The notes beneath the pieces were generated by a model that was not told the origin of the DNA, searched no databases, and saw nothing but the letters and a program-made list of their open reading frames with translations. From Lachnospiraceae bacterium (GTDB taxonomy: Bacteria; Bacillota; Clostridia; Lachnospirales; Lachnospiraceae): DNA of 64,000 nt. Shown here piece after piece: positions 26,095 through 35,149 of the stretch. A program made the translations under genes and the position numbers. The first letter of the stretch is position 1; each line of letters opens with the position of its first letter. Location: NCBI GenBank assembly GCA_900766925.1, contig CAAFXG010000330.1, positions 1 through 64,000 on the forward strand. The letters run 5' to 3'.

Positions 26095-27270
26095 CTATAG
26101 CAGCCTGCGAATTCTCTCGAGGCACTCTGTAATTATTTTTCTCGGTGTCGCAACATTTATCCGTTGAAAGCCCCTGCCGGTTGAACCAAATATTTTGCCA
26201 CTGTCAAGCCATAAGCCTGCCTCATATATAATTCTTCTGTCAAGTTCATCTGCATCAATTCCTGTATTTCTAAAATCCAGCCATACAAGATATGTTCCCT
26301 CGCCGTCAATCATATTTACCCCCGGCAGATAATCCTTAACATACTGCTTTACATATGAAATATTATCTCTCACGTATGAATGCATTTTCTCATACCATTC
26401 ACCTCCGTACCTGTATGCAGCCTTTGTCGCCTCCAGACCCAGAACACCAAGCTGACTTATTCCTGCCGCATCAACCTCATGCCGGAAGCTATGTCTTATT
26501 TTTCTGTTCGGAATAAATATATTAGATATAAGCATACTTGCAAGATTAAAGGTTTTACTCGGAGAGGTACAGATAATTGATATATCCTCGAACTCCTTCT
26601 TTACACAGGAAAATACAGTATGCTCCCCTTCAAAGACAAAATCATTATGAATTTCATCACTGACTACTATCACTCCATGCTTTACACATATATCTCCAAG
26701 GCGGGTCAGTTCTTCTTTTGTAAATACCCTTCCCGAAGGATTATGCGGATTGCACAGCAGAAACAGCTTAACATGATTTGCAGTTATTTTATTTTCAAAA
26801 TCAGTAAAATCTATATGATACCGGTTATCCTCCCCAATATATAAATCATTACTAACCACTACTCTGCCATTGTCCTCTATAACCTCAGAAAAAGGATAAT
26901 ACACCGGTTGCTGAATCAACACACTATCGCCCACGTCTGTAAATGCTTTTACTGCCATTGCAAGTGCAAACACAACTCCGGGAGTTTTAATCAGCCATTC
27001 CGGTTTAACTGTCCAATTGTGTCGCAGGCTCATCCAGCCGGCAACTGCCTCAAAGTAATCCTCGCGAGACTCACTATATCCAAAGATTGCGTGCTGTGTT
27101 CTTTCTATAATGGCCTCCTCAACGTAAGATGAGGTTTTAAAATCCATATCTGCAACCCAAAGGGGGAGCACGTTCTCCGGCATGCCCCTCCTTTTTGCAA
27201 AATCATATTTCAAACAGTCTGTACCTTTTCTGTCTATAACTTCATCAAAATTAAGATTTTTCTCTGCCAT
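26095..27270 (-). CDS. patB: PatB/MalY-type aminotransferase family C-S lyase
   Basis: A 391-aa fold-type I PLP enzyme of the MalY/PatB group, which usually acts as a cystathionine or cystine beta-lyase that releases thiols from S-substituted cysteines. The start at ATG 27270 has AGGAGG five bases before it. Diagnostic parts are LPLWVADMDFKTSSYVEEAI near the N-terminus, LFLLCNPHNPSGRVFTKEEL, IVVSDEIHNDFVFEGEHTVF, and the PLP lysine in CTSPSKTFNLASM. It is the last gene of the LanC-like/CysK/symporter operon, 14 bases after the symporter stop, and would be suited to cleaving an imported or generated thioether. That substrate role is inference. Confidence 0.87.
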   Translation of the reverse strand: MAEKNLNFDEVIDRKGTDCLKYDFAKRRGMPENVLPLWVADMDFKTSSYVEEAIIERTQHAIFGYSESREDYFEAVAGWMSLRHNWTVKPEWLIKTPGVVFALAMAVKAFTDVGDSVLIQQPVYYPFSEVIEDNGRVVVSNDLYIGEDNRYHIDFTDFENKITANHVKLFLLCNPHNPSGRVFTKEELTRLGDICVKHGVIVVSDEIHNDFVFEGEHTVFSCVKKEFEDISIICTSPSKTFNLASMLISNIFIPNRKIRHSFRHEVDAAGISQLGVLGLEATKAAYRYGGEWYEKMHSYVRDNISYVKQYVKDYLPGVNMIDGEGTYLVWLDFRNTGIDADELDRRIIYEAGLWLDSGKIFGSTGRGFQRINVATPRKIITECLERIRRLL

Positions 27271-27284
27271 AGATACCTCCTGAA

Positions 27285-28766
27285 TCAAGCCCTTCCAAAC
27301 CACGTTTTGATTATTCCATATGGAGTTTTCGGTGTGACAAGGCTGACAACAACCGCTATAACAGTCGATAACAATGTTGCCATAATACATGGATTAAAAC
27401 CAAATGATATCGCAAGTACACCCTTATCAATCAGTAAATAGAGAATAATTCCACTTATAATTCCCGCTGTTGCCCCATATTCATTTGCTCTCTTCCAGAA
27501 GAGACCAAGCAATACCGTCTGGAAGAATACCACAGTCAGACCGCCTGTAGAATATGTAATCAGCTGAGCAAGAAGCTGTGGCGGATTGCTTGCAAGCAGG
27601 AAGATTACGAGTGAAACCACAATTATAGCCACTACATTTAACCTCTTTAAAACCTCAGGCTTTGCATCCTTATTAAAGATATTTCTATAAATATCACTTA
27701 CAACCGTTCCTGCAAGAGAAACAACCATTCCACCCATTGACGACTGAACTGCCCCACTCACACCTGCTAGAACCAGACCTGCAGCCCATGCCGGCATAAC
27801 CTTTACTGCAAGTGAAGGAATGGCGAGATCCGCAGTTGCAAGAGTTCCCTCCGCAAATGTATACTTTGTAATGAAGCAAAGTCCGTTTAATCCAAGCAGC
27901 CATACAGCCACAACAACAGTTCCTATCTTAATTGCCCTATGAAGAGTCTTTGTGTCCTTGTATGTAAGTGCCGTCATAGTAACATGAGGAAGCGTAAAGG
28001 TTGTAATTCCCCAGAGAATTGCAAATGATATCGTTGTTTTCAACGCATTTGAATCGGGTAAAAACCAATTTGGATTGGTATCCATCAGCGAACGAATTGT
28101 TTCTGTATATGACATTCCGGTACTATTTACTCCCATAATAAACAGCACAAGAACCGAAATTGTCATTACAATCCCCTGTATAACCATAGCACTTGCAACA
28201 CCCTTTATTCCTCCTGTCAGTGCCGCGAGAATGACTAACGCCGTAAATATAGCAAGACCTATTCTGTAATCCTGTCCTGTAAGAATCTGAAATATTCTTC
28301 CACCTCCGGTTATTGTTGACACGGCAAAACCACCAAGAAAGAATAAAATTGAAATACCACAAAGAATTCCCAAAAGCTTACTGTTGTTATATCTGTTCAT
28401 AAACAGCTCCACAAAGGTTTTGGAGTTAGTTCTTCTGGCTACAATACCTACCCTTTTACCAAGCAGACCAAGAACCATCAGATTCGAACCAATTGAGAAA
28501 AAGCAGCATACCATCCAGGTTGCACCAAATGTATATGTAAATCCCGGCACACCCATAAATACTCCTGCACCCGCAACACCTGCCGATACCATCATTGCCG
28601 TTATTATTATTCCACCGCTTCTTCCACCTGTATAAAATTTAGAAAGATAATCACCCTTGCCCTTATTCAGCGAATTTCTTGTAACCAGACTGTAGATAAG
28701 TAAAGCCGCAGTATATAGGGCAAATACCAAAATAATTATTATTCTCTGATTTGATGTAAGCTCCAT
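27285..28766 (-). CDS. Sodium:solute symporter (SSS family)
   Basis: A 493-aa polytopic membrane protein with about 13 hydrophobic segments. It has the SSS-family features GGRSGGIIITAMMVSAGVAG in helix 2 and the GGMVVSLAGTVVSDIYRNIF region near the Na+ site. It takes up an organic solute with Na+. The substrate is not predictable, but the partner small subunit and PLP/LanC-like neighbours suggest an amino acid or thioether compound. GGGGAGAGG precedes the ATG, which directly abuts the stop of the small-subunit gene. Confidence 0.88.
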   Translation of the reverse strand: MELTSNQRIIIILVFALYTAALLIYSLVTRNSLNKGKGDYLSKFYTGGRSGGIIITAMMVSAGVAGAGVFMGVPGFTYTFGATWMVCCFFSIGSNLMVLGLLGKRVGIVARRTNSKTFVELFMNRYNNSKLLGILCGISILFFLGGFAVSTITGGGRIFQILTGQDYRIGLAIFTALVILAALTGGIKGVASAMVIQGIVMTISVLVLFIMGVNSTGMSYTETIRSLMDTNPNWFLPDSNALKTTISFAILWGITTFTLPHVTMTALTYKDTKTLHRAIKIGTVVVAVWLLGLNGLCFITKYTFAEGTLATADLAIPSLAVKVMPAWAAGLVLAGVSGAVQSSMGGMVVSLAGTVVSDIYRNIFNKDAKPEVLKRLNVVAIIVVSLVIFLLASNPPQLLAQLITYSTGGLTVVFFQTVLLGLFWKRANEYGATAGIISGIILYLLIDKGVLAISFGFNPCIMATLLSTVIAVVVSLVTPKTPYGIIKTWFGRA

Positions 28767-29108
28767 TTACCTCTCCCCCTTTTCTCTGCCTTTTTCGTGT
28801 ATTTCACCGTCAGGCGTAATGTCCATATCCTTGTACACATAAGTCGAAAGTATTATTACCGCTGCCACAAACCCGATTATTATCAGAATTTCCGTAAATA
28901 TCCATAAAGGAAATCCGAGCACAAAAATTTTGCTTCCATTTAAAATCAGCAAATTTGCAATCATCAGTATTGCGAACACAATATAAACACCCATTGTTAT
29001 CCAGAATTCCTTTGTTGTCTGCGTAAATCTTGGGTCTGTTTCTATGTCCCTCAGGTCATAATCCCTGCTGTTTTCATCAATGTCTTTTGTTTGTCCTGTA
29101 TTAATCAT
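28767..29108 (-). CDS. Small membrane subunit of the SSS transporter (YhdT-like)
   Basis: A 113-aa protein with a soluble N-terminus (DENSRDYDLRDIETDPRF) and two membrane helices, at about residues 35-60 and 67-90. Such proteins (YhdT, DUF997-type) are encoded directly before PanF-like SSS symporters. The ATG at 29108 is used because AGAGGTGAT lies just before it; a GTG at 29117 falls inside that site. The stop is adjacent to the symporter ATG, so the two are translationally coupled. Confidence 0.78.
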   Translation of the reverse strand: MINTGQTKDIDENSRDYDLRDIETDPRFTQTTKEFWITMGVYIVFAILMIANLLILNGSKIFVLGFPLWIFTEILIIIGFVAAVIILSTYVYKDMDITPDGEIHEKGREKGER

Positions 29109-29139
29109 ATTTATCACCTCTCGTATAATATGTATTTAT

Positions 29140-30129
29140 CTATATGTAAATGTTTGTGGATAAATATTTAAATGCATTATCTGCGCATATAGCTACTATA
29201 TTTTTTCCTTTAGCCTCGTCCCGTCTTGCAATTACAGTTGCGGCATTAACTGCTGCGGCTGCAGACTGTCCCAGAAATATTCCATCCGACTTTACAAGCT
29301 CCCTTCCTGTCTCATAGGCATCATCTGCATTTACCTCAATACATTCATCGTAGGTTACACCAAACTCGTTAAAATATAAAATTTCCTTTTCTTTTGGTAC
29401 ATTATGAAAGGCAAGCACACCATCAATTGTATTTCTGTCAGGGAAATTGCTATCCTTCAAGGATTCCTTTGCAGGCTGAACACCAATAATTTTTAAATCA
29501 GGATTTTTTTCCTTCAGATATTTACCGATACCCACAATCGAGCCGCCTGTACCGGCAAGCAACACCAGATAATCAACCTTTCCCTCCGTGGCCTCCCATA
29601 TTTCAGGTCCGGTTGTTCTGTAGTGTGCAAGCGGATTTTCAGGATTTCTTCCCTGATTTATATAATAATAGCCATGTTCATCCGCATATTTCTGAATAAG
29701 CGCATAAAACTTTTCAAATACCAGACCTTCATTTTTCATAAGCTCAGTTACTCCCGGAATATCCTTAAACTCCAGAAAAATACTTCCGTACGCCTTAAGT
29801 ATCTGTGTTCTCTCCTTCGATACTCCCGGCTGCAGCACTACCGCAAATTTATATCCAAGAGCATTGGCATATGCTGCTAAGGCAATGCCGGTGTTTCCGC
29901 TTGAGAAATCTATAATTGTATCTCCCGGCTTTATTCTACCCTTTTCCTGTGCATCAAGAATCATTGCTAGGGCAGCCCTGTCCTTTACGGAACCGGAAGG
30001 ATTGAAATACTCAAGCTTTGCAAGAATTTTAGCTTCCAGCTTATTGTTTTTATTGTAATTTCCAAGCTCAACCAACGGAGTTTTTCCAACCAGCTCCGCA
30101 ATAGATTTATATACCTTATTATTACTCAT
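29140..30129 (-). CDS. cysK: Cysteine synthase-family PLP enzyme
   Basis: A 329-aa fold-type II PLP enzyme (O-acetylserine sulfhydrylase/CBS group). It has the PLP lysine in YFNPSGSVKDRAALAM, the substrate loop DFSSGNTGIALAAYANALGY and the phosphate-binding loop LAGTGGSIVGIGKYLKE. The loops differ from the commonest CysK sequence (NPGGSVKDR, TSGNTGI), so its substrates may differ. It is the second gene of the LanC-like operon, 31 bases after it, and precedes the transporter genes. It could make cysteine, or add thiols to an activated amino acid to build or exchange thioethers. Confidence 0.86.
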   Translation of the reverse strand: MSNNKVYKSIAELVGKTPLVELGNYNKNNKLEAKILAKLEYFNPSGSVKDRAALAMILDAQEKGRIKPGDTIIDFSSGNTGIALAAYANALGYKFAVVLQPGVSKERTQILKAYGSIFLEFKDIPGVTELMKNEGLVFEKFYALIQKYADEHGYYYINQGRNPENPLAHYRTTGPEIWEATEGKVDYLVLLAGTGGSIVGIGKYLKEKNPDLKIIGVQPAKESLKDSNFPDRNTIDGVLAFHNVPKEKEILYFNEFGVTYDECIEVNADDAYETGRELVKSDGIFLGQSAAAAVNAATVIARRDEAKGKNIVAICADNAFKYLSTNIYI

Positions 30130-30160
30130 ATCTTATACCTTCCTTCATATTCCTTTATCT

Positions 30161-31570
30161 TCATGAATCAAAATGCGCATACTCAAACAGCTGTGTGAGC
30201 TTAATGTCATTGTCAACAGCATACAGGCTAAGCAGGGCTGAAGCACATCCCGCTGAACCGACATACAGTCCGGCATAGCTTACAACCTTATCAGGAATAG
30301 TTCTCGTCCATGCGCCATACCATTTTCTCTTGTCAGGCTCTTCATCACTCACTGACGAATCCGAAATAAGAACCCTTGCAGTTCTCCTTGCGTAGTCCAA
30401 AAATTCATCATCACCCGTAAACTCATAGGCATGTACAAAATGTTCAAGAATTCCCGCAGTACCACAGCATTGACACTGAGCATTCCAGAAGCCCCACGAA
30501 AATCTCTCGGGTGCCCCTGCCCTTATTGTTCCTCTGGATATCCTGATAAACCAATCCTTATATTCTTCATCTCCCGTTATTTCATACAAAATTCTAAACA
30601 GTAAGGTATGACCCGCAGGTCCATGACATGTGCCAAGATAAAACTTATCATATGTAGGTCCTGTTACCGGATGATCCTGATACGGGATTAATACCGCTTC
30701 TTCATCTCCAACCGCTATACCCTGGAGGTATCTGGCACCCTCTATGGCAAGGTCAAGATATTTTTTATCCTTTGTTGCCTTATATACGATGGCAAACATC
30801 CATGCAGTTCCCGCCGTCCCGTGTGAAAATCCCGGAAATGTGGTTTCTTTTTCAAAACCTATAAGCGAAAGGTCAAGTAGCTTCCAAAATTTACCACCTG
30901 TCTTTGCCTCAATAGCATCCTTAGCTATATAATCCGCAGCACTTACTGCTGCATCAAGATATTTCTTATCTCCGAAATGCTCATATACCTGAATCAGGAA
31001 AAATACAAATCCTCCATCTGCAACCACATCCTCTTCATTACTCCAATGCAGACCCTCCTCCGTATATTTTCCGGCTTCAAGCAAATCATCAGCAACCTTC
31101 AATACGTAATTCTTGTACTTTTCCTCACCTGTAACCTGATAAATGTCATCCAGAAAAAGTGCCTGTCCCATTGGTCCATTTGAATATCCTATCGCCCAGC
31201 CCGGAACCGGTATTACACCACCTATATCAGAATTAAGGGTTTCTTCATACCAGCCTGCATATGTTTCAATGGAAATGATATGATTTGCTGCAGCCTTTGC
31301 CTCCTCCAGATATTGTGAATCACCGGTTGCCTCGTATAGCCTTAGGTAAAAAATGCCAATTCCGGCAGAGCCACTATAAATATTAGTCGGACCAAATAAC
31401 ATAACATCCCGTCCAAAACCGTTCTGACCATCCGGAAAGTTCTTCCAAATCTTTCCGTGCTCTGTCTTAATCTCAAGAGTCTTAAGCCAATTTGCGGTTT
31501 CTATGGCACTATTTAAATAATCTTCGTCAGTTAATCTTTTAAAAATCTTTGGTATATATTGCATATCCAT
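30161..31570 (-). CDS. Stand-alone LanC-like cyclase/thioether enzyme
   Basis: A 469-aa protein with the alpha/alpha-toroid repeats of lanthionine synthetase C-like proteins and no dehydratase domain. Three LanC motifs lie in order: GFSHGTAGTAW (His250), YLGTCHGPAGH (Cys315) and NAQCQCCGTAGILEHF (Cys366, 368, 369). In NisC the last motif is CHG and supplies a Cys-His zinc pair; here it is CCG, as in LanM enzymes of the ProcM type, in which three Cys bind zinc. No lantibiotic precursor or LanB was found nearby. The gene heads a tight operon with cysK, a Na+ symporter pair and patB. It may join thiols to dehydro amino acids, or act on thioethers. Confidence 0.85.
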   Translation of the reverse strand: MDMQYIPKIFKRLTDEDYLNSAIETANWLKTLEIKTEHGKIWKNFPDGQNGFGRDVMLFGPTNIYSGSAGIGIFYLRLYEATGDSQYLEEAKAAANHIISIETYAGWYEETLNSDIGGVIPVPGWAIGYSNGPMGQALFLDDIYQVTGEEKYKNYVLKVADDLLEAGKYTEEGLHWSNEEDVVADGGFVFFLIQVYEHFGDKKYLDAAVSAADYIAKDAIEAKTGGKFWKLLDLSLIGFEKETTFPGFSHGTAGTAWMFAIVYKATKDKKYLDLAIEGARYLQGIAVGDEEAVLIPYQDHPVTGPTYDKFYLGTCHGPAGHTLLFRILYEITGDEEYKDWFIRISRGTIRAGAPERFSWGFWNAQCQCCGTAGILEHFVHAYEFTGDDEFLDYARRTARVLISDSSVSDEEPDKRKWYGAWTRTIPDKVVSYAGLYVGSAGCASALLSLYAVDNDIKLTQLFEYAHFDS

Positions 31571-31696
31571 CGTCCTTTCCTACTATTTCGATATGAATTG
31601 TATCGATGAATGAATATTACCACAGTGTACCATTTCTGCATAATTCCTAAATCTTATTAAGCTTTATAAGTAAAAGCTATAACAGCTAACAAAAAC

Positions 31697-31932
31697 AGGG
31701 GCTGTAGCATTAGCGATAAACAGGAGGTAGCCCGTTATAAACACATATGCATGTACTGTTTTCATTCCGTTAGCCAGACATTGCGAAGAGCCTTTTAAAT
31801 CAAAATCATGTTCAGCAAAGGCTTCCATGATTTTTATGTCTCTTCTCCATAGCATAACTAAGTCATTCAAACAGTACATGCATATGTGTTTATAACGGGC
31901 TACACTCTGTTTATCGCCAATGTGACAGCCCT
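31697..31932. repeat. Long imperfect palindrome, copy 2 of 3 (inverted)
   Basis: Arms AGGGGCT (31697) and AGCCCT (31927-31932), then GTAGCCCGTTATAAAC with GTTTATAACGGGCTAC and ATATGCATGTACTGTTT with its complement. The asymmetric centre (TTGCGAAGAGCC... to ...CTCTTCTCCATAGCATAAC) is the reverse complement of copies 1 and 3. It fills the gap between the LanC-like gene and the Fn3 protein gene. Confidence 0.85.
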
Positions 31933-31971
31933 ATTAATTAAAATAATCTCATTTTATAACTATAATAATTA

Positions 31972-33006
31972 TTACTTTCCGGAAACTTTATATTCCTTAC
32001 TGGTTTTTCTTGACCATTTAGTTCTTGCCTGAACTCTAAGCTTCAATGGTACATTATCATCATATTTTTCACCATATTCTTCACACTTGCTCAGATCAAG
32101 ATGATAGCTTGTTTCATTACCCGGTATTTTTATATCTCTGATTGTAACCCATCCATTGTTGTAAGAGTAATATGATATTCTGTAGAACATTGTGCCCTTC
32201 ACCCTGGTCCATGATAAATCAACACCGTCATCGGAATAAACTGCTGATTTAATGCTCGGAGTCTTCATAACGGTAATAGTATTCCATCCGGACTTGGCAG
32301 ATTTATATTTGCCCTTAATCCCACGCAGCATATATACATATGTATGTCCATATTCAGTGTCAGTATCTGTATATAATTTATTATTGTCAGATATCCAGTT
32401 TGGCTCTTTCCATTCCTCCTGAACGTCTTTGCCCGGTACTGTAGCAAGCTTCTTCCAATTTGTTGTACCCTTCTCCTTTCTGTATATCTGATAGGCATCA
32501 AATTCGGTAAACACCGTATATCCGTACAAATATATATCTACATCACTGCCATTAATCTGTTTTAAAGAAAAATGTGGCTCGAGCAAATCTATAATGGATA
32601 CTGCTTTTGAACGCGGTGATTTTAATGTTTTGTTATAGGCCTCCACCTTATAGTAATACTTGATTCCACTACATGTCTCATAATCTAAATCATACAGCTG
32701 AGTAATCTTATCATCAATCAGCTTATAGTTTTTTTCTCCTTCCGTCCTACGGTAAACCTTATATCCCGTAGCACCCTCCACTTCATTCCAACTAATCTTA
32801 ATCGCACCAGAATTGTCATTAATTACCGATGTAATCACCGGTCGTTCAAGTGTAGCGGCATCAGCAGTATCATCAACAGCTATTGCCTGTTCTTTATCTG
32901 CCTCTGCTGCTTTAACATTAAGACAACTCATCTCTGCCGGAAATGCCTGCAGGCTTAATGCTGCGGCAATCATAATCGAACACATACCCTTAAAAAATCT
33001 TCTCAT
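31972..33006 (-). CDS. Secreted protein with fibronectin type III-like domains
   Basis: A 344-aa exported protein. The signal peptide is MRRFFKGMCSIMIAAALSLQ onward, with cleavage near VKAAEA (about residue 34). The rest is two to three Fn3-like units: IKISWNEVEGATGYKVYRRT (first), DAYQIYRKEKGTTNWKKLATV (second) and VDLSWTRVKGTMFYRISYYS (third). There is no sortase motif, transmembrane tail or catalytic domain, so it may bind a surface or carbohydrate. GGAGG precedes the ATG. It lies directly behind copy 2 of the long palindrome and in front of a small secreted protein gene. Function unknown. Confidence 0.78.
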   Translation of the reverse strand: MRRFFKGMCSIMIAAALSLQAFPAEMSCLNVKAAEADKEQAIAVDDTADAATLERPVITSVINDNSGAIKISWNEVEGATGYKVYRRTEGEKNYKLIDDKITQLYDLDYETCSGIKYYYKVEAYNKTLKSPRSKAVSIIDLLEPHFSLKQINGSDVDIYLYGYTVFTEFDAYQIYRKEKGTTNWKKLATVPGKDVQEEWKEPNWISDNNKLYTDTDTEYGHTYVYMLRGIKGKYKSAKSGWNTITVMKTPSIKSAVYSDDGVDLSWTRVKGTMFYRISYYSYNNGWVTIRDIKIPGNETSYHLDLSKCEEYGEKYDDNVPLKLRVQARTKWSRKTSKEYKVSGK

Positions 33007-33035
33007 AAATATTTCCTCCTCTTTTTATATGTATT

Positions 33036-33056
33036 GACTCGATTGATTTCATCAAT
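33036..33056. repeat. Short shared sequence with dyad ATTGATTTCATCAAT
   Basis: A 21-base stretch here is identical to 63589-63609. On the minus strand both read a peptide IDEINRV. This copy lies just before the Fn3 gene; the other is inside a small ORF coupled to the P-type ATPase. Confidence 0.6.
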
Positions 33057-33062
33057 TTACAC

Positions 33063-33431
33063 CTATACTACACCTGAATTGTAACACCAGTGTGTCCAAA
33101 TCCATTTTGAATTGTAAACAATTGTAAACTTTTTGACAGGATGTTCATTTACAGGAAGATTTAAAAATGATGAATAATTCTTCTCTTTCTTTGTCTTTAC
33201 ACCATTAACGGTTACTGTATATTTCTTTCCCTTCTCAATACCAACTGCCTTAACCTTCTTTGCAGGCTTGTCCTTTTTTGTAGCCTCTGTTGTTGCCTCT
33301 GTTGTTACCTCTGTCGTTGTTCCCTTTGCCGGTTTAGCTGCAGATACTGTTGCTGCAGGAGCTGCTACACCAGCCATCATAGATACCATCAATGCTGCAA
33401 CCATCGCCTTCTTCATTGTTGTCTTCTTCAT
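33063..33431 (-). CDS. Small secreted protein with Thr/Lys-rich linker
   Basis: A 122-aa protein from the ATG at 33431 (AGGAGG seven bases upstream). Residues 1-32 form a signal peptide (KKAMVAALMVSMMAGVAAPA). A repeat TTEVTTEATTEAT and a Lys/Pro-rich stretch follow. The C-terminal 50 residues carry KYTVTVNGVKTKKEKNYSSF and end in SKWIWTHWCYNSGVV. No known domain is recognised. It may be a short Fn3- or Ig-like module cut short, given the neighbouring Fn3 gene. The gene product is probably extracellular. Confidence 0.65.
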   Translation of the reverse strand: MKKTTMKKAMVAALMVSMMAGVAAPAATVSAAKPAKGTTTEVTTEATTEATKKDKPAKKVKAVGIEKGKKYTVTVNGVKTKKEKNYSSFLNLPVNEHPVKKFTIVYNSKWIWTHWCYNSGVV

Positions 33432-33583
33432 AAAAAAACCTCCTAATTTTAACTTGATATTTAGAAAATGCATGTAATGGCATTTTTATTGCATATATCT
33501 AAATTTTTTTCAGTTTTTTATTAAATCCGAACATGCCCGTAAGGGGCTTTCGTACATAGTTTTGTTATCCGGTGCCCAGCATA

Positions 33584-33830
33584 CAAAATGAGACTGTCGC
33601 ATTAGCGATAAACAGGGTGTAGACCGCTATAACCCATACGCGTGGTACTGTTTAAATGATTTAGTTATGCTATGGAGAAGAGACTTAAAAATCATGGAAG
33701 CCTTTGCTGAACATGATTTTAATTTAAAAGGCTCTTCGCAATGTCCTGCATAACAGAATGAAAACAGTACATGCGTATGGGTTATAGCAGTCTACCCCCT
33801 GTTTATCGCTAATATTACAGTCTCATTTTG
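33584..33830. repeat. Long imperfect palindrome, copy 3 of 3
   Basis: Outer arms CAAAATGAGACT/AGTCTCATTTTG, then GTAGAC with GTCTAC, GCTATAACCCATACG with its partner, and GTACTGTTT with AAACAGTAC. Relative to copy 1 the outer stem changes GAGGCT/AGCCTC to GAGACT/AGTCTC and an inner C:G pair becomes A:T, so pairing is kept while sequence changes. It fills the gap between the small secreted protein gene and fabF. Confidence 0.85.
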
Positions 33831-33869
33831 CAGCTTGCGCTGTTTTATTTTCATATCTATGATAATAGC

Positions 33870-35129
33870 TTACGCCATCTCATATTTTTTCAATAAGATG
33901 CTTGAATTTTGTCCACCAAAACCAAATGCATTTGACATTGCAATTGTGACATTCTGTCTGCGTGCCTTACCCGGAACATAGTCCAAATCACATTCTTCGT
34001 CAGCATTCACAAGATTAAGTGTAGGCGGAACAATTCCTGTCTTAATGGCCTGCACACAGGCAATGGTTTCGGTAATTCCGCCGGCTCCCATCATATGACC
34101 TGTTGAACCCTTTGTAGATGAAACAGCAACCTTTGAAGCGGCCTCTCCGAACAAGGTATGTATTGCTTTGGTCTCAATTATGTCACCCTTAGGTGTTGAT
34201 GTTCCGTGCGCATTAATATAATCCACGTCAGAAGGTGTAATTCCTGCCTTTTCTATACAACGCTTCATACAGTACACAGCGCCTATTCCCTCCGGATGAG
34301 GAGCTGTTACGTGATAACCATCTGTACTGTTTGCCCATCCGATTATGGATGCGTGAATATTAGCACCCCTGTTCTTAGCGTGCTCTTCATTCTCAATTAT
34401 AAGGCACCCGCCACCTTCGCCCATAACAAAGCCATCTCTTGTAGAGTCAAATGGTCTTGATGCTGTTTTGGGATTATCATTTCTTGTTGAAAGTGCATGT
34501 GCTGAATGAAGTCCCAGTATATTAAGTGGTGAGGTTGCCGCCTCAGCACCGACACAGAGCACCACGTCAGCTTCTCCACTCTTGAGAAGCATTATACCCG
34601 TTGAAAGTGCATCAGCACCTGAGGAACAGGCTGTTGTTACGGTTAGACTTGGTCCTCTAAAGCCCTTTGCAATTGCAATCTGCGCGGCAGCTATATTGCC
34701 GATTATCTTAGGGACAAACCTTGGGCTTACCTTTGCATGCTCACCCCTGCTGACACCATCCTGTGTTTCAGCAATTGTTGCAAAACCGGCAAATGCAGTT
34801 CCTATTACAACCCCAATTCTTTCCGGTGCCACACATCTGTCCTCTATATTCTGCGGATTAAGTCCAGCATCCGTTAATGCTTCCTCAGCGGCAGCATATC
34901 CGTACTGCATAAATAAATCCAACTCTCGAGCCTGCTTCTTGGTCATAAAATCCTCGGGATTAAAATCCTTTACCTCGGCAGCAATCTGTACAGGAAGCTC
35001 CGATGCATCGAACCTTGTAATTCTACCTACTCCACGCTTACCCTCTACAAGGCCCTGCCAGAAATTATCCACACCAATTCCAACGGGTGTTACGGCACCC
35101 ATACCCGTAATCACTATATTTTCATTCAT
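33870..35129 (-). CDS. fabF: Beta-ketoacyl-ACP synthase II (FabF)
   Basis: A 419-aa condensing enzyme of fatty acid synthesis that extends acyl-ACP with malonyl-ACP. The active-site Cys is in TVTTACSSGADAL; the two catalytic His lie in INAHGTSTPKGD and GSTGHMMGAGG; the C-terminal NAFGFGGQNSS is typical. Length fits the family. It stands alone rather than within a fab operon, with a GH25 lysozyme and an acyl-CoA synthetase upstream. It could therefore serve a specialised acyl product or be a scattered primary FabF. Confidence 0.93.
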   Translation of the reverse strand: MNENIVITGMGAVTPVGIGVDNFWQGLVEGKRGVGRITRFDASELPVQIAAEVKDFNPEDFMTKKQARELDLFMQYGYAAAEEALTDAGLNPQNIEDRCVAPERIGVVIGTAFAGFATIAETQDGVSRGEHAKVSPRFVPKIIGNIAAAQIAIAKGFRGPSLTVTTACSSGADALSTGIMLLKSGEADVVLCVGAEAATSPLNILGLHSAHALSTRNDNPKTASRPFDSTRDGFVMGEGGGCLIIENEEHAKNRGANIHASIIGWANSTDGYHVTAPHPEGIGAVYCMKRCIEKAGITPSDVDYINAHGTSTPKGDIIETKAIHTLFGEAASKVAVSSTKGSTGHMMGAGGITETIACVQAIKTGIVPPTLNLVNADEECDLDYVPGKARRQNVTIAMSNAFGFGGQNSSILLKKYEMA

Positions 35130-35149
35130 TTTTGCACTGCCTAACCTTT

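Noticed and set aside
31664..31879. 71-codon open frame inside palindrome copy 2
   Set aside because: It follows from the inverted-repeat arms; the other copies break the frame, so it is not treated as a gene.
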